Assembly (NCBI RefSeq): GCF_000787695.1
Contig: NZ_BBPH01000001.1
Coordinates: 62,001 to 126,000, forward strand
Length of the DNA stretch: 64,000 bases
Source of the DNA: Paracoccus sp. PAMC 22219
Lineage (GTDB): Bacteria > Pseudomonadota > Alphaproteobacteria > Rhodobacterales > Rhodobacteraceae
Direction of reading: 5' to 3'
The position numbers and the translations under genes are program-made. Under the pieces are notes generated by a model that saw nothing but the letters and a program-made list of their open reading frames with translations, searched no databases and was not told the origin of the DNA. Positions within the stretch are counted from its first letter, which is position 1. Each line of letters starts with the position of its first letter. Positions 9,327 to 17,931 of the stretch are shown here, in pieces.

Positions 9327-10840
9327 TCCGCAGCCTCCTTGTGGGTGGCGAAATCGTCGGGAAATTGCGTCAGCGCGGACATGACCGGATAGGGCGTGAA
9401 CCCCCCAAGGGCGCAGAGCGACCCATCCTTCATCGTCTCGCACAGATCGGTCAGCAGGGCCGCGGCACCGGGGTCGCCCGCGGCGATGCGGTCGATGGTC
9501 TCGACCCCCCGCACGGCGCCGATCCGGCAGGGCGTGCACTTGCCGCAGGATTCGATGGCGCAGAACTCCATGGCGAACCGCGCCATCTTCAGCATGTCGG
9601 CGCTGTCGTCGAACACGACCAGCCCGGCATGGCCGATCAGCCCGCCGTTCTGGTCGAACTCTTCATAGCCCATGGGCGTATGGAACTTGCCGATGGGCAT
9701 ATAGGCACCCAGCGGCCCGCCCACCTGCACGGCCTTGACCGGACGCCCGGTCGCGGTGCCACCGCCGATATCGTTCACGACCTCGCCCAGCGTCATGCCA
9801 AAGGCCGTCTCGAACAGCCCGCCCCGCGCGACGTTGCCGGCGATCTGCAGGGTCACCGTGCCGCGCGACCGGCCCAGCCCGAAATCGGCGTAATGCGCCG
9901 CCCCGCGTTCAAAGATCACCGGCACGGTGGCCAGAGAGATCACGTTGTTCACGACCGTGGGCTTGCCCAGGAACCCTTCCAGCGCCGGCAGCGGGGGTTT
10001 CGCGCGCACCGTTCCGCGCTTGCCCTCCAGGCTGTTCAGCAGGCTGGTCTCCTCTCCGCAGACATAGGCACCGGCGCCGACCCGCACCTGCATGTCAAAT
10101 GCCCGCCCCGACCCCAGCACGTCCGCACCCAGCACGCCGCGCTGGCGGGCGATCACCACCGCGCGTTCCAGCACGTCGATCGCTACCGGATATTCGGACC
10201 GCATGTAGACATAGCCGCGCGTGGCCCCGACCCCCAGGGCGGCGATGGCCATCCCCTCGATCAGGGTGAAGGGATCGCCCTCCATGATCATCCGGTCGGC
10301 GAATGTGCCGCTGTCGCCCTCGTCCGCGTTGCAGACGATGTATTTCTGATCGGCCAGCGCATCGGCCACGGTCTTCCACTTGATGCCGGTCGGAAAGCCC
10401 GCGCCGCCGCGCCCGCGCAAGCCGCTGGCCGTGACCTCGGCCACGATGGCGGCGCCTGCCATGCCGGTGGCCCGGCGCAGCCCGACCAGCCCGCCGTGGC
10501 GTTCGTAATCGTCCAGGTCCAGCGGGTCGATCAGCCCGCAGCGCGCAAAGGTCAGCCGCGTCTGGCGCGCGAAGAAGGGAATGTCCTCGACCCGGCCCAG
10601 CCCCGGCAGTGTCCCGTCCAGCAGCGCGCCCACATCTGCGGGCGTCACGGGACCGTATGCCAGACGCTGGCCGTCGGCCTCGATCTCGACCAGCGGCTCC
10701 AGCCAGACCATGCCGCGCGATCCGTTGCGGATGACCTGCGCGTCCAGTCCCCGCGCGGCGATCTGTTGCATCAGGGCGTCGGCCACGGCATCGGCACCCA
10801 GCGCCTTGGCGGCACTGTCCAGCGGAACGTAGATCCTCAT
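9323..10840 (-). CDS. fdsB: NAD-dependent formate dehydrogenase, beta (FMN/NADH-binding) subunit
   Basis: A 505-residue NuoF-like subunit that passes electrons from FdsA through FMN to NAD+. The N-terminal about 110 residues resemble a thioredoxin-like NuoE-type extension. The NADH/FMN site is seen in GLRGRGGAGFPTG and CNADEGDSGTF, and the [4Fe-4S] ligands in ESCGKCTPCRIG plus a downstream cysteine in GSLCALG. The ATG at 10838-10840 overlaps the fdsG stop by 4 nt. A longer ORF reading upstream through fdsG is an artefact of the high GC content. Confidence 0.95.
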   Translation of the reverse strand: MRIYVPLDSAAKALGADAVADALMQQIAARGLDAQVIRNGSRGMVWLEPLVEIEADGQRLAYGPVTPADVGALLDGTLPGLGRVEDIPFFARQTRLTFARCGLIDPLDLDDYERHGGLVGLRRATGMAGAAIVAEVTASGLRGRGGAGFPTGIKWKTVADALADQKYIVCNADEGDSGTFADRMIMEGDPFTLIEGMAIAALGVGATRGYVYMRSEYPVAIDVLERAVVIARQRGVLGADVLGSGRAFDMQVRVGAGAYVCGEETSLLNSLEGKRGTVRAKPPLPALEGFLGKPTVVNNVISLATVPVIFERGAAHYADFGLGRSRGTVTLQIAGNVARGGLFETAFGMTLGEVVNDIGGGTATGRPVKAVQVGGPLGAYMPIGKFHTPMGYEEFDQNGGLIGHAGLVVFDDSADMLKMARFAMEFCAIESCGKCTPCRIGAVRGVETIDRIAAGDPGAAALLTDLCETMKDGSLCALGGFTPYPVMSALTQFPDDFATHKEAAE

Positions 10841-11310
10841 CGTGCCGCCTCCAGCGCGCTGACCAGCCGGTCGCCATCGACCCGCCCCATCAACTGTCCG
10901 TCCAGCATCGCCGCTGGGGCGCAGGCGCACAGGCCCAGACAGTAGACCGGCTCTACCGTCACCGCGCCGTCCGGTGTGGTGCCGTGCCAGTCGACGCCCA
11001 GCCGGTCCAGCACACCCGCAGCCATGGCCGCACCGCCCATCGACTGACAGGCCTCGGCCCGGCAGATCTTCAGGATATGGCGGCCGGCGGGGTGGTCGCG
11101 GAAATCGTGATAAAAGCTGATGACCCCATGCACCTCGGCCAGGCCCAGGTTCAGAACGTCGGCTAGCACCGGCACGGCAGCTTGCGGCACATGCCCCCAT
11201 TCCGCCTGGATCGCATGCAGCATCGGCAGCAGCGGCCCCTCCAACGCGGTCAGGGGGGTGACGACATCGCGGATCTCGTCCGCGGTCGGGGCTGGCGCTT
11301 GGTTCAGCAT
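10837..11310 (-). CDS. fdsG: NAD-dependent formate dehydrogenase, gamma ([2Fe-2S]) subunit
   Basis: A 157-residue NuoE-like thioredoxin-fold protein. The four [2Fe-2S] ligands are visible as CRAEAC (about residues 84-89) and CLGLCAC (about 124-130). The segment GVISFYHDFRDHPAGRH is typical of the family. It is the first gene of the formate dehydrogenase operon and its stop overlaps the fdsB start (ATGA), suggesting translational coupling. The promoter should lie in the 90-bp gap towards the LysR gene. Confidence 0.94.
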   Translation of the reverse strand: MLNQAPAPTADEIRDVVTPLTALEGPLLPMLHAIQAEWGHVPQAAVPVLADVLNLGLAEVHGVISFYHDFRDHPAGRHILKICRAEACQSMGGAAMAAGVLDRLGVDWHGTTPDGAVTVEPVYCLGLCACAPAAMLDGQLMGRVDGDRLVSALEAAR

Positions 11311-11318
11311 GGCTGGCC

Positions 11319-11362
11319 TTTCAGATATCCACTGTTCAGAAGACCCCCGCGATCATCTGAAA
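11319..11362. promoter_or_regulatory. Inverted repeat in the fds promoter region
   Basis: A perfect 8-bp inverted repeat, TTTCAGAT (11319-11326) and ATCTGAAA (11355-11362), with a 28-bp spacer, lies immediately upstream of the fdsG start. It may be an activator or repressor site, or part of the 5' leader. Function is inferred from position only. Confidence 0.35.
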
Positions 11363-11385
11363 TCAATATCGCAGTTCCGTTGAAC

Positions 11386-11402
11386 GATAGAGGATTTCTA
11401 TC
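11386..11402. promoter_or_regulatory. Candidate LysR-type operator upstream of fdsG
   Basis: GATAGA-GGATT-TCTATC is a perfect 6-bp dyad over 17 bp. It contains the T-N11-A signature (T11388 to A11400) used by LysR-family regulators. It lies 76-92 bp upstream of the fdsG start, where an LTTR recognition site would be expected, and overlaps the lysR stop codon. Confidence 0.55.
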
Positions 11403-12279
11403 AAGCCATGCGCCGCGCCTCGGTCAGCAGCGCCTCCAGCACCGGGGTGTGCGGCTCTCTCCACGGGGCGATCAGGCCGACGGCATGGCCCGGTGCCGAC
11501 CCCTCCAGCGCGATCAGGCGCAGGGGTTTGCCCTGCGCCAGGAACCCGGCGATGTCCTCGGGCAGGATGGTCAACCAGCCGCCCGCCATCACATGCGACA
11601 CCAGCACCACGGTCGAATTGGATTCGACCGTCGCCTGCGGGGTCACCCCGGCGGCGGTCAGGGTGCGGTTGATGATGCGACGGTTCTGCATGTCCTGGGA
11701 CAGCAGGCACAGCCGCTGCCCGTCCAGGTCCGACCACGCCACCTGCGCCTGCGCCGCCAGCGGGTGATCCCGATGCGCGACCAGCAGATAGCGTTCGTCA
11801 TACAGCGGCACGCTGCTGACCCGGCCCAGCGGTTCGTTGTCCAGATAGGAGATGCCGGCATCCACCTCCAGATCGTCGATCATCTGCAGGATCTCGACCG
11901 AGGTGCGCGACAGGATGGTAAAGCCCACGTTCGGATGCGCCGCCCCGAACCGGGCACTGATCCGCGCGGCCCAGGTCAGCGCGGTGGGAATGACCGCGAT
12001 GCGCAGCCGCCCCGACAGGCCGTGGCGGACGGCCCGCATCTCGTCGCGCAGCTGGCGGGTGTCGCCCACGATGCGCCGCGCCCAGACCAGGGCCTGCTGC
12101 CCCTCGGGCGTCAGCCCGCCATAGCGCGACCCCCGAAAGATCAGCAGGACGCCCAGGCTCTCCTCCAGCTGCTTGATCCCGGCGGAGAGGGTCGGCTGGG
12201 TCACGCCGATGGTGGCGGCGGCGCGGCCGAAATGACCCTCCTTGGCCACGGCCAGGAACATCTCCAGCTTGTCGATCAT
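11401..12279 (-). CDS. LysR-family transcriptional regulator of the formate dehydrogenase operon
   Basis: A 292-residue LTTR. The winged helix-turn-helix is at residues 3-60 (FLAVAKEGHFGRAAATIGVT then QPTLSAGIKQLEESLG), followed by the periplasmic-binding-protein-like effector domain. The ATG at 12277-12279 follows GGGGAC. It is encoded upstream of, and in the same direction as, fdsGBACD, with a 90-bp gap holding a T-N11-A palindrome. It plausibly activates the operon in response to formate, as FdsR-type regulators do elsewhere. The effector is inferred; the family is certain. Confidence 0.85.
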   Translation of the reverse strand: MIDKLEMFLAVAKEGHFGRAAATIGVTQPTLSAGIKQLEESLGVLLIFRGSRYGGLTPEGQQALVWARRIVGDTRQLRDEMRAVRHGLSGRLRIAVIPTALTWAARISARFGAAHPNVGFTILSRTSVEILQMIDDLEVDAGISYLDNEPLGRVSSVPLYDERYLLVAHRDHPLAAQAQVAWSDLDGQRLCLLSQDMQNRRIINRTLTAAGVTPQATVESNSTVVLVSHVMAGGWLTILPEDIAGFLAQGKPLRLIALEGSAPGHAVGLIAPWREPHTPVLEALLTEARRMA

Positions 12280-12369
12280 GTGCCGTCCCCCTTTGGCCGC
12301 CATCAGGCGCGACCGGGCGGGCGCGGTCAAGGACTTGCCGTGCGGGCCTTCGCGAGTCAGGGTCGGGGG

Positions 12370-12996
12370 ATGACCGATATTTTGCTGATCCACGGGGCAT
12401 GGCACGGCGGCTGGTGCTGGGACCGGACCGCGGCCCTGCTGCGCGCGCAAGGCTGGCGCGCGTCCTGTCCCGACATTGCCGGCGACACCTTGGCCGACTG
12501 CGCCGCGGCGCTTCCTTGGGCGCCGGTGGTGGTGGGCCACTCCCTGGGCGGCATGCTGGCCGAGGCGATGGACCAGCCCCCACGGGTGCTGATCCACCTG
12601 TGCTCCTATCTGCCGCTGCCGGGCGACAGCGTGGCGTCGCTGGACCGGCTGGTGCCCGCGCCGCCGCGGCGCTGGCCGCGCGACGATCTGGGGCGGCTGG
12701 TCCTGCCGCCGGACGCCGCGCGGGCGATGCTGTATCACGACTGCCCGGATGTCGACCTGTCCCGCCTGCGGCCGCAGCCGATCGGTCCCCTGCGCGACCC
12801 GCTGCCCGGACCGCGTAGGCAGACCACCCGCCACTATGTCCTGTGCGACCAGGACCGCGCGATCTTGCCCGCCGCACAGCGGGCGATGCTGGACCGCGCG
12901 CCTGTCGATCACCTGCACCACCGACCCTGGGGGCATTCGCCCTTTCAGTCGGACCCGCAGGGGCTGGCCGACCTGATCGACGCGATCGCGCGCTAG
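12370..12996 (+). CDS. Alpha/beta hydrolase
   Basis: A 208-residue single-domain hydrolase. The N-terminal strand ILLIHGAWHGGWCW carries the HG oxyanion motif, GHSLGG the nucleophile serine, CDQDR a candidate acid and PWGHSPF the catalytic histidine, so the triad looks complete. This is the salicylate esterase/hydroxynitrile lyase-like group of small hydrolases; the substrate is unknown. The ATG follows GGTCGGGGG. It is divergent from the LysR gene (90-bp gap) and convergent with doeB, whose stop codon overlaps its own at 12993-12996. Confidence 0.8.
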   Translation: MTDILLIHGAWHGGWCWDRTAALLRAQGWRASCPDIAGDTLADCAAALPWAPVVVGHSLGGMLAEAMDQPPRVLIHLCSYLPLPGDSVASLDRLVPAPPRRWPRDDLGRLVLPPDAARAMLYHDCPDVDLSRLRPQPIGPLRDPLPGPRRQTTRHYVLCDQDRAILPAAQRAMLDRAPVDHLHHRPWGHSPFQSDPQGLADLIDAIAR

Positions 12997-13982
12997 ACTT
13001 CGGGGACCGCCACCACCGCCAGACAGTCGCCGGTCTGCACCAGCCCCGGGAAATGCCGCGCGGCCAACAGGCCGGGACGGTTCGCATGAACGGTCACGGG
13101 CGCGACGCCGGTGCGATCCACGGGCCAGATGCAGGCCAATGGCTGGCCCTCGGCCACGTCCTGTCCCAGATCGATCAGCGGATGCAGCAGCCCGCCCTGG
13201 GGCGCGAAATGGAAACAGGCGTCGTCGGGCATGTCCAGCATGCGGCTGTCATCCACCCCCTCGACCGGGCCCGACAGGATGCCTGCATGGCGCAGCACGT
13301 TGCGCGCACCGCGCAGCGCGATGGATACGGAGGCCGCCGTGGCCGTCCCGCCGCCGCCCAGTTCGGTCGTGACGAAGACCTTGCCCTGCTGTTCCACCGT
13401 GGTGTCGAACATGCCCACCGCGTCGATCTCGCGCATCATCATCGACCAGGGCGCGCCGAACGCCCGCATTGCGGCGACGCAGGCCACCTGCTGATCCGCA
13501 TCGTCCAGATAATGCGCCGCGGCATAGGGCAGGAAATCCAGCGTCTTGCCCCCCGAGTGGTAATCCAGCACCAGATCCGCCGCAGGCACCAGCACGGTGG
13601 CCAGGTAATCCGCGATCTTCTGCGTGACCGTGCCGTCCGGGCGGCCCGGAAATGCGCGGTTCATGTTCACCCCGTCCACCGGGCTGACCCGCGTGCCCGC
13701 CACCACCGCAGGCGCGTTCATCGCGGGCAGGATGATGACGCGGCCCGTCACCTGCGCAGGCTCCAGCTCCCATGCCAGCTGCTGCAATGCCAACGGCCCT
13801 TCGTATTCGTCGCCGTGATTGCCCCCCGTCAGCAGCGCGGTGGGACCGTCGCCGCCCCGGATGACCGTCAGCGGGATCATCACGCTGCCCCAAGCGCTGT
13901 CGTTGCGACTGTGGGGCAGGCGCAGGAACCCGTGATGCTTGCCGGGGGCGTCCAGCGGAATGGTGGGGACGATCGCCGTCAC
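12993..13982 (-). CDS. doeB: N-alpha-acetyl-L-2,4-diaminobutyrate deacetylase (DoeB/EutE)
   Basis: A 329-residue zinc hydrolase of the AstE/aspartoacylase family. The metal ligands are visible in GGNHGDEYEG (His and Glu) and LDYHSGG (His); TTELGGGG holds the likely catalytic glutamate. It removes the acetyl group from N-alpha-acetyl-diaminobutyrate, the product of DoeA, giving diaminobutyrate. The start overlaps the doeA stop by 4 nt. In ectoine consumers such as Ruegeria pomeroyi the orthologue is EutE, directly after EutD, the same arrangement as here. Confidence 0.9.
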   Translation of the reverse strand: MTAIVPTIPLDAPGKHHGFLRLPHSRNDSAWGSVMIPLTVIRGGDGPTALLTGGNHGDEYEGPLALQQLAWELEPAQVTGRVIILPAMNAPAVVAGTRVSPVDGVNMNRAFPGRPDGTVTQKIADYLATVLVPAADLVLDYHSGGKTLDFLPYAAAHYLDDADQQVACVAAMRAFGAPWSMMMREIDAVGMFDTTVEQQGKVFVTTELGGGGTATAASVSIALRGARNVLRHAGILSGPVEGVDDSRMLDMPDDACFHFAPQGGLLHPLIDLGQDVAEGQPLACIWPVDRTGVAPVTVHANRPGLLAARHFPGLVQTGDCLAVVAVPEV

Positions 13983-15175
13983 GATTTCACCAGCATCCGG
14001 CGCGGCAGGGTGCAGAACAGGTCGGGCGCGCCATCGGTGATGATGATCGATTCCGTGGTCTCATAGCCCCAGTCATCCATCCAAAGCCCGGTCATGAAAT
14101 GGAATGTCATGCCCGGCTTCAGCACCGTCTTGTCGCCCCGGCGCAGCGACATGGTGCGTTCGCCCCAGTCGGGCGGATAGGACAGGCCGATCGGGTACCC
14201 GGTGCGGTTGTCCTTGACGATGCCGTGGCGGTCCAGCACCCGGAAGAAGGCGTTGGCGACGTCCTCGCAGGTATTGCCCGCATGCGCGGCCTCCAGCCCC
14301 TCGTCCATGCCCTCCAGCACGGCCTTTTCGGCCTCCAGCATGGCTTCGGGGGGCGTTCCCAGAAAGATCGTGCGCGACAGCGGCACGTGGTATCGCTGGT
14401 AACAGCCGGCGATCTCGAAGAACGTGCCCTCGTCCGGCTTCATCGGCTGGTCGTCCCAGGTCAGGTGCGGCGCGCCCGCATCGGGCCCCGACGGCAGCAG
14501 CGGCACGATGGCCGGATAGTCGCCGCCATGGCCCGACCATTCGTCATAGCGCAGGCCCGCATCATAGATCTCGGCCACCAGGTCGCATTTGCGCATGCCC
14601 ACCTCGACCTTGTCGGCGATGCGGCGGTGCATGCGCTCGACGATGCGCGCAGCCTTGCGCATGTATTCCAGCTCCTTGGGCGTCTTGACGGCGCGCTGCC
14701 AGTTGACCAGCGACACCGCGTCGGTCAGCCGCGCGTCCGGCAGGCCTGCGGACAGGCAGGCATGCGCCTTGGCCGAATACCAGTAATTGTCCATCTCGAC
14801 CCCGATGGTGCCGCGGTTCCAGCCCAGATCGGTCAGCCGGGCGGCCAGGTATTCCATCGGGTGACGCTCGGTGGACTGCACATAGTGGTCGGGATAGCCG
14901 ATGATCGCGTCCTCGGGCATCCAGACGGTGCGCAGCGCGCCTTGGGCGTCCTGCCCGCGCCCGAACCAGACCGGCGGACCCACAGGCCCCACGATCACGC
15001 ATTGATGCACATAGAACGACCAGCCGTCATAGCCGGTCAGCCAGGCCATGTTGGACGGGTCGCTGACGATCAGCGTGTCCAGGCCCTGGCGGGCCATCCG
15101 GGCGCGGGTGCCGGCCAGCCGGGCCTCGTATTCCTCGGTCGCGAAACGTTCGGGCGTGCGTTGCAGTTCGGGCAT
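13979..15175 (-). CDS. doeA: Ectoine hydrolase (DoeA/EutD)
   Basis: A 398-residue protein of the M24 (creatinase/aminopeptidase P) fold. It hydrolyses the ectoine ring to N-acetyl-diaminobutyrate. The N-terminal creatinase-like domain contains DTLIVSDPSNMAWLTGYDGWSF; the C-terminal pita-bread domain has EWSGHGGDYP, FFEIAGCYQRYHVPLSRT and GMTFHFMTGLW. These are the ectoine hydrolase variants of the M24 motifs. It overlaps doeB by 4 nt downstream and follows eutA in the operon. Together with the TRAP genes and EnuR this makes the assignment firm. Confidence 0.92.
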   Translation of the reverse strand: MPELQRTPERFATEEYEARLAGTRARMARQGLDTLIVSDPSNMAWLTGYDGWSFYVHQCVIVGPVGPPVWFGRGQDAQGALRTVWMPEDAIIGYPDHYVQSTERHPMEYLAARLTDLGWNRGTIGVEMDNYWYSAKAHACLSAGLPDARLTDAVSLVNWQRAVKTPKELEYMRKAARIVERMHRRIADKVEVGMRKCDLVAEIYDAGLRYDEWSGHGGDYPAIVPLLPSGPDAGAPHLTWDDQPMKPDEGTFFEIAGCYQRYHVPLSRTIFLGTPPEAMLEAEKAVLEGMDEGLEAAHAGNTCEDVANAFFRVLDRHGIVKDNRTGYPIGLSYPPDWGERTMSLRRGDKTVLKPGMTFHFMTGLWMDDWGYETTESIIITDGAPDLFCTLPRRMLVKS

Positions 15176-15202
15176 GGGACGGACCTTGCGTCGGGGGGTG
15201 AA

Positions 15203-15907
15203 TTACCAGCTGCGGGTGTGGAACAACGCCCCCGGCCCGCGGCCCGGAATGCGCGCGCGGTCCAGCATGGCCCAGAACAGCGCCTGGTTCGCGGTGACGA
15301 CCGGCTTGCCCAGCAGCCCCTCCAGCGTGTCGATCAGGCCCAGTGCGGGCAGCGCGGTGCAGGACATGAACAGCGCCTGCGCGTCGGGGTGGTCGCTGGC
15401 CAAGGCCATCTCGGTGATCTCGGTCGGGTTCAGCATGGCCATGTCGCGGTCGTCGGCATGTCCCATCGACGACCGGCGGACGACATCCACCCCGTGGGCC
15501 GCGAAATGATCACCGACCAGATCGGTCGTCGCCGCCAGATAGGGCGTCATCAGCGCCACCCGCGTCACGCCCAGCGCGGCAAACGCCAGCAGCGCCGCGC
15601 CCGCGGGCGTGGTCACCGGCGCGCGGCCCCCCGCCAGCGCGTCCATGCCGTCGCCCAGCACCGCCGCGGCGGAGGTGCAGCCGAACCCGATCCCCGACAA
15701 CGGCACCCCCGGCACCAGCAGATCCACCGCGTCGCGCAGGCGCGGGCCGGTGGCGCGCAGGTTGTCCTCGGTCGTGGGGTTGTCAAAGGCGATGCGCGTG
15801 ACATGCAGCCGCGTGCCTGGCGGCATCAGGGTGGCGGCATCGCCCTCGATGGTCAGGTCGGTGGCCAGGGCCACCAGCCCGAACCGGTTCAGGTTGTCGT
15901 GCAGCAT
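15203..15907 (-). CDS. eutA: EutA, maleate isomerase/Asp-Glu racemase-like protein
   Basis: A 234-residue member of the arylmalonate decarboxylase/maleate isomerase branch of the Asp/Glu racemase superfamily. The two catalytic cysteines are visible in GFGCTSAAAV and LFMSCTALPA. EutA is proposed, together with EutB and EutC, to convert 5-hydroxyectoine into ectoine. EutB and EutC genes are absent here, which makes its role uncertain. The ATG at 15905-15907 follows AAGGGGAA. It lies between uehC and doeA on one transcript. Confidence 0.82.
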   Translation of the reverse strand: MLHDNLNRFGLVALATDLTIEGDAATLMPPGTRLHVTRIAFDNPTTEDNLRATGPRLRDAVDLLVPGVPLSGIGFGCTSAAAVLGDGMDALAGGRAPVTTPAGAALLAFAALGVTRVALMTPYLAATTDLVGDHFAAHGVDVVRRSSMGHADDRDMAMLNPTEITEMALASDHPDAQALFMSCTALPALGLIDTLEGLLGKPVVTANQALFWAMLDRARIPGRGPGALFHTRSW

Positions 15908-15917
15908 GCCATTCCCC

Positions 15918-17204
15918 TTACCCGTCGATGGACAGATCACGCAGGAACAACGCGATCTGCGGGAAAAAGATCAGCAGGACCGACACGCTCAGCAGCATGA
16001 CCACAAAGGGCGGCGTGCCGCGGATGACCTCCCAATAGGGCCTGCGGAACACCGCGATGGCCGTGAAGATGTCACAGCCGAAGGGCGGCGTGGCACTGCC
16101 GATGGCGACCTGCAGGGTGATGATCGTGCCGACCAGCACCGGGTCCAGCCCCGTCGCCTGCACCACCGGCGCAAAGATCGGCACCAGCACCAGGATCACC
16201 ACGATCGGGTCCACGAACATGCAGCCGATGAAGAACGCGATGGAGATCGTGAACAGCACCCCATAGGGGCCCATGCCGTCGATGCCGATGCCGGCCAGGA
16301 TCTCCTGCGGGATCTGGGCAAAACTGATGACATAGCTGAAGGCCGCGCCCGCGCCGACCAGGATGAACACCACCGCGGTGATCAGCCCGGTCGATTTCGC
16401 GGTCGCGAACAGCTGACGCGGAGAGACCTGGCGAAAGACCACCATTTCCAGCACGATGGCGTACAGCACGCATGCGGCGGCGGCCTCGGTCGGCGAAAAG
16501 ATCCCGCCATAGATGCCGCCGATGATCAGCGCCGGAAAGCCCATCGGCCAGATCGCCCGGCGCACCGCGCGCAGCCGGTCGGGCCAGGGCATCCGCGGTT
16601 CGGTCGGCACATTGTGGCGCACCGCATAGATATACGAATAGATCGAGAACATCACCAGGATCAGCAGCCCCGGCCCGATCCCCGCCAGGAACAGCTCCGC
16701 AATGGATGTCCCCGACACCACGCCATAGATGATCATGCCGATCGACGGCGGGATCAGAAAGGCGATGTCGGATGCGTTGATGATCAGCGCCAGCGTGAAA
16801 CGGTCGCTGTAGCCCGCCTTGAGCAGGCGCGGCCGCATCGGGCCGCCCACCGCCACGACCGTGGCCTGCGTCGACCCCGATACCGCGCCGAACATCGTGC
16901 AGGCCCCCGCGGTCGAGATGGCCAGCCCGCCCTTGATGTGACCCAGGAACGCCATGACCACGTCGATCAGGCGGCCCGCGGACTGGCCGCGGGTCATGAT
17001 CTCGGCGGCAAAGATGAACATCGGGACGGCGATCAGGCTGGCGGGCTGGATGCCCGCGATGACCTGCTGGACCAGCGTCTCCAGATGGCCGATGCCGCCG
17101 AAGATCGCGACAAAGCCCACGACCGACGCGACGATCAGCGGCACCATCATCGGAAAGCCCAGCAGCAGCAGCACGATCATCGTGCCCAGAATGGCGGCGG
17201 TCAT
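15918..17204 (-). CDS. uehC: Ectoine TRAP transporter, large permease (DctM family)
   Basis: A 428-residue membrane protein with about 12 hydrophobic segments spread along its length. The DctM family appears in [42 protein letters not shown] and [14 protein letters not shown]. It forms the sodium-driven translocation channel with UehB and receives ligand from UehA. The ATG at 17202-17204 overlaps the uehB stop by 4 nt. Context with doeA, doeB and enuR points to ectoine/5-hydroxyectoine as substrate. Confidence 0.9.
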   Translation of the reverse strand: MTAAILGTMIVLLLLGFPMMVPLIVASVVGFVAIFGGIGHLETLVQQVIAGIQPASLIAVPMFIFAAEIMTRGQSAGRLIDVVMAFLGHIKGGLAISTAGACTMFGAVSGSTQATVVAVGGPMRPRLLKAGYSDRFTLALIINASDIAFLIPPSIGMIIYGVVSGTSIAELFLAGIGPGLLILVMFSIYSYIYAVRHNVPTEPRMPWPDRLRAVRRAIWPMGFPALIIGGIYGGIFSPTEAAAACVLYAIVLEMVVFRQVSPRQLFATAKSTGLITAVVFILVGAGAAFSYVISFAQIPQEILAGIGIDGMGPYGVLFTISIAFFIGCMFVDPIVVILVLVPIFAPVVQATGLDPVLVGTIITLQVAIGSATPPFGCDIFTAIAVFRRPYWEVIRGTPPFVVMLLSVSVLLIFFPQIALFLRDLSIDG

Positions 17205-17866
17205 GCGTCGGCGTCCTTTTGCGGCAGGTCGTACCCGTCGCGCACGGCGGTCGACAGCCAGATGTCGGGGTCCCTGAGGTTCTTCAGCGCGGTCAGCGCG
17301 TATTGCAGGCCGGTCAGGAAGAACCCTGCCGGAACCCAGACGATGATCCACCATTGCGGGATGCGCAGCGCGGGCAGCACCCGCCCCCGGCCCGCCTGGC
17401 TGATCACATAGGACAGCGCGAACCACGCCAACACCAGCAGCAGCGCCGCAGTCAGCGCCGAGATCGCCACCACCATCGCCTTGCGCGCCTTGGGCGGCAG
17501 CGCGTCGGTGATGGCCGACATGCGGATGTGGCGCCCGTGGCGCGCGGCATAGGACATGCCCGCGAACGTCACCAGCACGATCAGCGCCTGGTTCACCTCT
17601 TCCGCGAAATACAGCGACCGGCCAAAGACGAAGCGGCCGACGACATTGGCGACGGTGTTGAACGCCATCGCCAGCACGCCGATGGCCAGGGCCACCGCCT
17701 CCAGCCGGGCGATCACGCGGTCGGCGACCCCCAGGGGGCCGGGCAGACCGGATTCGTACAGCGCGTCGTCGATGTCGTCCTGTGCCTGCGTCGCCTCGGC
17801 GGCGGCAAGGATGTCCGGGTCGTCGGACAGGCCTGGGGGCCGGTCACCTGCGGTCTTTGGCGTCAT
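17201..17866 (-). CDS. uehB: Ectoine TRAP transporter, small permease (DctQ family)
   Basis: A 221-residue protein with a roughly 50-residue acidic cytoplasmic N-terminus and then four hydrophobic segments. DctQ features include [29 protein letters not shown] (split here by family comparison) and [10 protein letters not shown]. It partners UehC. ATG at 17864-17866 is preferred; a GTG two codons upstream is possible. A stable hairpin sits between this gene and uehA. Confidence 0.88.
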   Translation of the reverse strand: MTPKTAGDRPPGLSDDPDILAAAEATQAQDDIDDALYESGLPGPLGVADRVIARLEAVALAIGVLAMAFNTVANVVGRFVFGRSLYFAEEVNQALIVLVTFAGMSYAARHGRHIRMSAITDALPPKARKAMVVAISALTAALLLVLAWFALSYVISQAGRGRVLPALRIPQWWIIVWVPAGFFLTGLQYALTALKNLRDPDIWLSTAVRDGYDLPQKDADA

Positions 17867-17896
17867 GGCCACCTGTCCATCATCGTTCCGTCATCG

Positions 17897-17923
17897 GCCC
17901 CGCCCCGCGACGCGGGACGGGGC
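17897..17923 (-). terminator. Intercistronic hairpin between uehA and uehB
   Basis: Thirteen-base arms (17911-17923 and 17897-17909) pair almost perfectly on the minus-strand RNA, with one G-U pair and a very short loop. No T-run follows. It lies 9 nt past the uehA stop. It could stabilise the uehA message or partly terminate it, giving more binding protein than permease. Confidence 0.6.
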
Positions 17924-17931
17924 AGCGGAGA

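Noticed and set aside
6573-9392. A 939-codon open frame on the plus strand opposite fdsA
   Set aside because: Same reason: it mirrors fdsA codon structure and has no recognisable domain or ribosome site.
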